The notes under the pieces were generated by a model that did not search any database, had not been told where the DNA came from, and saw only the letters and a list, made by a program, of their open reading frames with translations. DNA of 64,000 nt from UBA1563 sp041671545 (GTDB lineage Bacteria; Bacteroidota; Ignavibacteria; Ignavibacteriales; Ignavibacteriaceae). Positions 60,340 through 64,000 of the stretch are shown here, in pieces (position 1 is the stretch's first letter; every line of letters begins with the position of its first letter). The stretch spans positions 1-64,000 of the forward strand of contig JBAZBI010000014.1 of the NCBI GenBank assembly GCA_041671545.1, given 5' to 3'. The translations under genes and the position numbers were made by a program.

Positions 60340-62130
60340 ATGGCACAAGAAAAGAACGAAGACGAGATACTTGGCAAAGCGTACGACGCAAGGTTGATGA
60401 AGCGCCTGCTAACGTTCATTAAACCATACAAGCGTTATGTAATCTTTGCGATACTGCTAAATATTATTGTGGCGGCATTGGGACCGTTGCGTCCATATTT
60501 AACCAAAATTGCGATCGATAACTACATCGTTAATAAAAATTTTACCGGTTTACTCTGGATAACGATCGCTCTTTTCGCAACGCTGTTTTTTCAATCGGCA
60601 ATACAATATCTTTTAACTTATTACACGCAGTATTTGGGGCAAAAGACTATTTACGATATCCGGATGAAATTGTTTTCTCATACCCAGCGTCTCGCAATTA
60701 AATTTTTTGACAAGACTCCGATCGGGAGACTTGTTACACGCGTAACAAATGATATTGAATCGTTGAACGAACTTTTCTCTTCCGGCATTATCATGATCTT
60801 CAGCGATGTGTTTATCATCCTCTGGATTCTCGGTTTTATGTTTTTCATGAATTGGAAATTATCGTTTGTCTCCCTTTCAATATTGCCTGTGCTTATTTAC
60901 GGCACATTTCTTTTTAGAAGGAAAGTCCGCGATAACTATCGCGATGTCCGCTTTCATCTTGCAAGATTAAATTCCTATATGCAGGAACATATCACTGGCA
61001 TTTCCGTGATGCAACTTTTTCATAAAGAGAAGGAAGAATTGCAAAAATTTTCCGGCATTAACGGCGACCACAAGAAAGCCAATATCGAATCAATTTTTTA
61101 TTACGCGGTTTTTTATCCTGCCGTGGAATTTATCAGCGCAATAGCTTTGGCTTTGATTATTTGGTACGGCGGCGGTGAAGTCGTGCACAATGTACTTACG
61201 CTTGGAACGCTCTTCGCGTTTCTTCAATACACGGAAATGTTCTTCCGCCCGATACGCGATCTATCCGAAAAATATAATATCATGCAGACGGCAATGGCTT
61301 CTTCAGAGAGAGTTTTTAAATTGCTCGACGATGAGACATTTATTAAAAATCCCGACGATCCAAAAATTCTCAATTCGGTAAAAGGATCAATCTCTTTTGA
61401 AAATGTTTCCTTCGCTTACAACAAAGACGAATATGTTTTAAAAAATATTTCTCTGGATGTTAATCCCGGAGAAACCGTTGCAATTGTAGGCGCCACCGGA
61501 GCGGGTAAAACAAGCATCATCAATATTCTTACACGGTTTTATGATATCAACAGCGGATGCATTCGCGTTGACGGCATCGATATTCGTGAAGTTGATAAAC
61601 GTGATCTGCGAAAACAAATATCAATTGTTCTGCAAGATGTTTTTCTTTTTTCGGGAACGATCAAATCAAATATCGGGATGAACAATCCGGAAATTTCCGA
61701 TTCACAAATTCAACGTGCTGCCGAACTTGTCGGAGCTGATAAATTTATTCAACTTCTTCCAAAGAAATATGATGAAGAAGTAAAAGAGCGCGGAGCCACA
61801 TTAAGTGTTGGTCAGAAACAATTAATTTCTTTCGCGCGTGCGCTGGCTTTCAATCCGCAAATTTTAATTTTGGATGAAGCTACATCGAGCGTTGATACAG
61901 AAACAGAAATTCTTATTCAACAGGCAATAGAAAAACTGCTTGTGGGAAGAACAGCAATCGTTATTGCCCATCGGCTATCAACAATTCAGAACGCAGACAA
62001 AATTCTTGTAATGCATAAAGGTGAAATTAAGGAAACTGGAAATCACCAGGAACTCCTCGCAAAACGAGGAATCTATTACAGACTTTATCAACTACAATAC
62101 AAAGATCAAGAAATAAGCAAAGTCATCTGA
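60340..62130 (+). CDS. ABC exporter half-transporter, complementary NBD
   Basis: A 596-residue half-ABC exporter. Six transmembrane segments (about 25-315) precede the NBD. Walker A is GATGAGKTS, and Walker B ends LILDEA with a normal catalytic glutamate, E513. The signature reads LSVGQ (488-492), where V490 replaces the second glycine of LSGGQ. The defects are opposite to those of the half-transporter at 57394: pairing the two gives one canonical and one degenerate ATP site. fbp follows after 18 bp. Confidence 0.92.
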   Translation: MAQEKNEDEILGKAYDARLMKRLLTFIKPYKRYVIFAILLNIIVAALGPLRPYLTKIAIDNYIVNKNFTGLLWITIALFATLFFQSAIQYLLTYYTQYLGQKTIYDIRMKLFSHTQRLAIKFFDKTPIGRLVTRVTNDIESLNELFSSGIIMIFSDVFIILWILGFMFFMNWKLSFVSLSILPVLIYGTFLFRRKVRDNYRDVRFHLARLNSYMQEHITGISVMQLFHKEKEELQKFSGINGDHKKANIESIFYYAVFYPAVEFISAIALALIIWYGGGEVVHNVLTLGTLFAFLQYTEMFFRPIRDLSEKYNIMQTAMASSERVFKLLDDETFIKNPDDPKILNSVKGSISFENVSFAYNKDEYVLKNISLDVNPGETVAIVGATGAGKTSIINILTRFYDINSGCIRVDGIDIREVDKRDLRKQISIVLQDVFLFSGTIKSNIGMNNPEISDSQIQRAAELVGADKFIQLLPKKYDEEVKERGATLSVGQKQLISFARALAFNPQILILDEATSSVDTETEILIQQAIEKLLVGRTAIVIAHRLSTIQNADKILVMHKGEIKETGNHQELLAKRGIYYRLYQLQYKDQEISKVI

Positions 62131-62148
62131 CCAAAAGAAGGAGACCGT

Positions 62149-63171
62149 GTGGAACATATTCGCTTTATGACGTTGGAGCGTCATATTATTGAAGGAGAAC
62201 GCCAACATCCGGAAGCAACGGGAGAACTTTCCGCTCTACTTTCAAACCTTGCGCTTGCCGCAAAAGTAATTTCACGTGAAGTAAATAAAGCCGGACTCGT
62301 AGATATTCTCGGTTTTACCGGAGATGAAAACGTTCACGGCGAAAAGGTGAAAAAACTTGATATCTACGCCAACGATATGATGATCAAAGCGATGGACCAC
62401 GGCGGACATCTTTGCGCGATGGCTTCCGAAGAGGAAGAAGATATTATTCACATTCCAACCCAACATCGTATCGGAAAATATATAATTCTTTTTGATCCGC
62501 TTGACGGTTCATCCAATATTGATGCGAACATCAGCATCGGAACAATTTTTTCAATTTATAAAAGATTATCGCCGGAAGGAACTCCGGGAACGATGGAAGA
62601 TTGTTTACAGCCGGGCATCAATCAAGTTGCTGCGGGATATGTAGTTTACGGCTCAAGCACAATACTTGTTTACACAACCGGCGCTGATCACGGTGTGCAC
62701 GGCTTTACTCTTGATCCTTCCATCGGAGAATTTTTGCTTTCGCACGAGAACATCATTACTCCGAAGAAAGGAAAAATCTACAGCATTAACGAAGGGAATT
62801 ATTTGTACTGGCATCCGGGATTAAAAAAATATATTAAATATTTGCAGGAAGAAGACGCAGCAACCGCCCGTCCATATTCTACGCGTTATATTGGTTCGAT
62901 GGTGGCGGATATTCACCGCAATATGTTGTATGGAGGAATTTTTATGTACCCCGCCGATTCCAGAAGTCCACACGGGAAATTACGCTTGATGTATGAATGC
63001 AATCCGATGGCAATGATAATCGAAGCAGCAGGCGGACGAGCAATTGACGGCAAACAAAGAATCATGGAAATTATTCCAACTTCTTTGCATCAACGCACTC
63101 CCATCTTTATCGGCTGCTCGGATGATGTTACAACAGTTGAGGAGTTTATGGCGAAAGAAGAGAATGGTTGA
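62149..63171 (+). CDS. fbp: Fructose-1,6-bisphosphatase class I
   Basis: FBPase dephosphorylates fructose 1,6-bisphosphate in gluconeogenesis. The 340-residue product starts at a GTG (62149) with AAGGAG at 62138-62143 five bases before it; M7 at 62167 is an alternative. The metal-binding motif is FDPLDGSSNIDANISIGTIF (20). YVVYGSSTILVYT and LRLMYECNPMAMIIEAAGG (19) complete the class I fingerprint. It follows the second ABC gene by 18 bp; a functional link to the exporter is not evident. Confidence 0.96.
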   Translation: MEHIRFMTLERHIIEGERQHPEATGELSALLSNLALAAKVISREVNKAGLVDILGFTGDENVHGEKVKKLDIYANDMMIKAMDHGGHLCAMASEEEEDIIHIPTQHRIGKYIILFDPLDGSSNIDANISIGTIFSIYKRLSPEGTPGTMEDCLQPGINQVAAGYVVYGSSTILVYTTGADHGVHGFTLDPSIGEFLLSHENIITPKKGKIYSINEGNYLYWHPGLKKYIKYLQEEDAATARPYSTRYIGSMVADIHRNMLYGGIFMYPADSRSPHGKLRLMYECNPMAMIIEAAGGRAIDGKQRIMEIIPTSLHQRTPIFIGCSDDVTTVEEFMAKEENG

Positions 63172-63215
63172 GTAAAGATTCTTAATGGTTAAATTCTTTT
63201 AAAAAATTTACGAAC

Positions 63216-63282
63216 AAGGATTAACGATTTTAGAAGTACGAAGGTTTAAAACAAAATCGCAAATCAAAAATCGTTAATCCTT
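63216..63282. repeat. 16-bp perfect inverted repeat between fbp and TonB receptor
   Basis: AAGGATTAACGATTTT (63216-63231) pairs perfectly with AAAATCGTTAATCCTT (63267-63282) across a 35-base loop. It lies between converging genes and could act as a bidirectional terminator, although the loop is long. It shares the TTAATC/GATTAA word style with the repeat at 44089, suggesting a dispersed family. Confidence 0.55.
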
Positions 63283-63314
63283 ATTCTTAGATCAAAATAA
63301 TTTTCTTTCAAATT

Positions 63315-64000
63315 CTAAAATCCCTGGTTACTCGCGTCTCTTCCGTCATCAAGACTTCTATCTCTTCTATCCATAAAATCGTTGATCATATAGGTAAACC
63401 CTATCGATATACTCCGGCTCCGGTATGGAGTATAGACAGTGTGGTAAGAAAAGTCGGTGCCGTAAGTTTTTCTGTCATACTTATTTGTATTTAATAAGTC
63501 AGAGACGGAGATATTAATTTTCAATTTTTTATCCCAAACCGATTTACTCAAATAAACAGAAAGATCGGTTTGCTGATTGTTTACATATTTTTTGCTTTCT
63601 GTTTTTGGTGTAAACCTAAAATAAAAATTAGCATCAACTTCCCACCATAATTTTAATCCCAGGTTAGTGTTTATCCATTTTCTGTAACCCCAATCGGAAA
63701 GGTCTTCGCCAAGATAACTTCCGATTTTCTTTTGATAAGTGTATCCAATTTGCACATTAACCATGCTGATAAAATCGGGCAGATGAAATGGCATTATCGG
63801 ACTATTATAATAAGGCAGCGTAAGTTCAACGCCATATGTTTTGTTTGAAGAAAGATTTACGGGACTATTGAAAGTAATACTGTCGTTCACATTCGCCATT
63901 ACGTAATCGAACAATCCGGTTGTGTAAACGTAATAGACATTAACGTATTGCGACAAAGCGATAGCGTAGGAATTAATGAACGAAGGTTTTATTGTTGGAT
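63315..64000 (-). CDS. TonB-dependent receptor-like protein, C-terminal part (truncated by window edge)
   Basis: The last 228 codons of an outer-membrane beta-barrel receptor. The frame is open to the window end; reading upstream gives PTIKPSFINSYAIALSQYVN without a stop, so the start lies beyond 64000. The strand-rich, aromatic sequence ending IGFTYMINDFMDRRDRSLDD (20) matches the family of the receptor at 10518. LKINISVSDLLNTNKYDRKT (20) is the usual penultimate segment. The C-terminus has an Arg/Asp-rich tail after the last strand. Confidence 0.88.
   Translation of the reverse strand, partial: PTIKPSFINSYAIALSQYVNVYYVYTTGLFDYVMANVNDSITFNSPVNLSSNKTYGVELTLPYYNSPIMPFHLPDFISMVNVQIGYTYQKKIGSYLGEDLSDWGYRKWINTNLGLKLWWEVDANFYFRFTPKTESKKYVNNQQTDLSVYLSKSVWDKKLKINISVSDLLNTNKYDRKTYGTDFSYHTVYTPYRSRSISIGFTYMINDFMDRRDRSLDDGRDASNQGF

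Noticed and set aside
1..64000. tRNA, rRNA or riboswitch genes
   Set aside because: No cloverleaf, 16S/23S signature or known riboswitch core found in any gene gap by reading.

Overview
The window is AT-rich bacterial chromosome, gene-dense on both strands. It carries TonB-dependent outer-membrane receptors, many small lipoproteins with short lipoboxes, a YpdA-type flavoprotein and a DUF4905 protein. At least two candidate promoters have the Bacteroidota-type form TTTG-N19/20-TAnnTTTG. The order dnaN-recF-DciA(DUF721)-gyrB-gyrA together with these traits suggests the Ignavibacteria side of the Bacteroidota/Chlorobi group. That placement is inference from gene content, not a phylogeny. No rRNA, tRNA, CRISPR array, phage or complete insertion sequence was seen.

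Layout. 1-8.0 kb: REP-like palindromes, truA, a beta-propeller-like lipoprotein, a gene-free stretch holding short hairpins and a 21-bp-periodic array, then a minus-strand operon (sensor kinase-like protein lacking its phospho-acceptor His, miaA, glycosyltransferase) divergent from an AlkA-type glycosylase. 8.0-9.6 kb: ECF sigma, anti-sigma, FmdB-type protein, rhodanese. 9.6-13.4 kb: lipoprotein and a TonB receptor flanked by two related gene-end remnants. 13.4-23.7 kb: replication cluster dnaN-recF-dciA-gyrB-[MNT/HEPN pair]-gyrA, an epimerase and corA. 23.7-28.9 kb (minus): thioesterase, hydrolase, hemB, a HicAB pair and a DUF433 gene, glgA. 29.0-33.2 kb: prolyl oligopeptidase, YciI-like protein, hemH, an antitoxin/ParE pair. 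33.2-38.2 kb (minus): YpdA-like reductase, mfd, a RelE module. 38.4-43.0 kb: radical SAM protein facing Memo-AMMECR1, a DUF4905 protein, tryptophanase. 43.0-52.4 kb: lipoprotein, Yip1 membrane protein, priA, lipoprotein, LD-carboxypeptidase, CorA-like protein, lysA, DUF2279 protein. 52.4-64 kb: second HicBA pair, leuS (frameshifted), a GxxExxY nuclease gene inside inverted repeats, serS, two half-ABC exporters around a D-2-hydroxyacid dehydrogenase, fbp, and the 3' part of another TonB receptor.

How it works together. Most genes are housekeeping: topology, replication and repair (dnaN, recF, dciA, gyrBA, mfd, priA, AlkA), tRNA and translation (truA, miaA, leuS, serS), haem (hemB, hemH), glycogen and gluconeogenesis (glgA, fbp) and lysine (lysA). 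Between them sit small accessory cassettes: five toxin-antitoxin-like pairs, one solo DUF433 gene and one nuclease-bearing mini-element. The most unusual items are the 494-bp GxxExxY element with about 37-bp inverted ends, the 21-bp phased array, the radical SAM/Memo/AMMECR1 locus, the Ser-for-His kinase and the MNT/HEPN pair between gyrB and gyrA.
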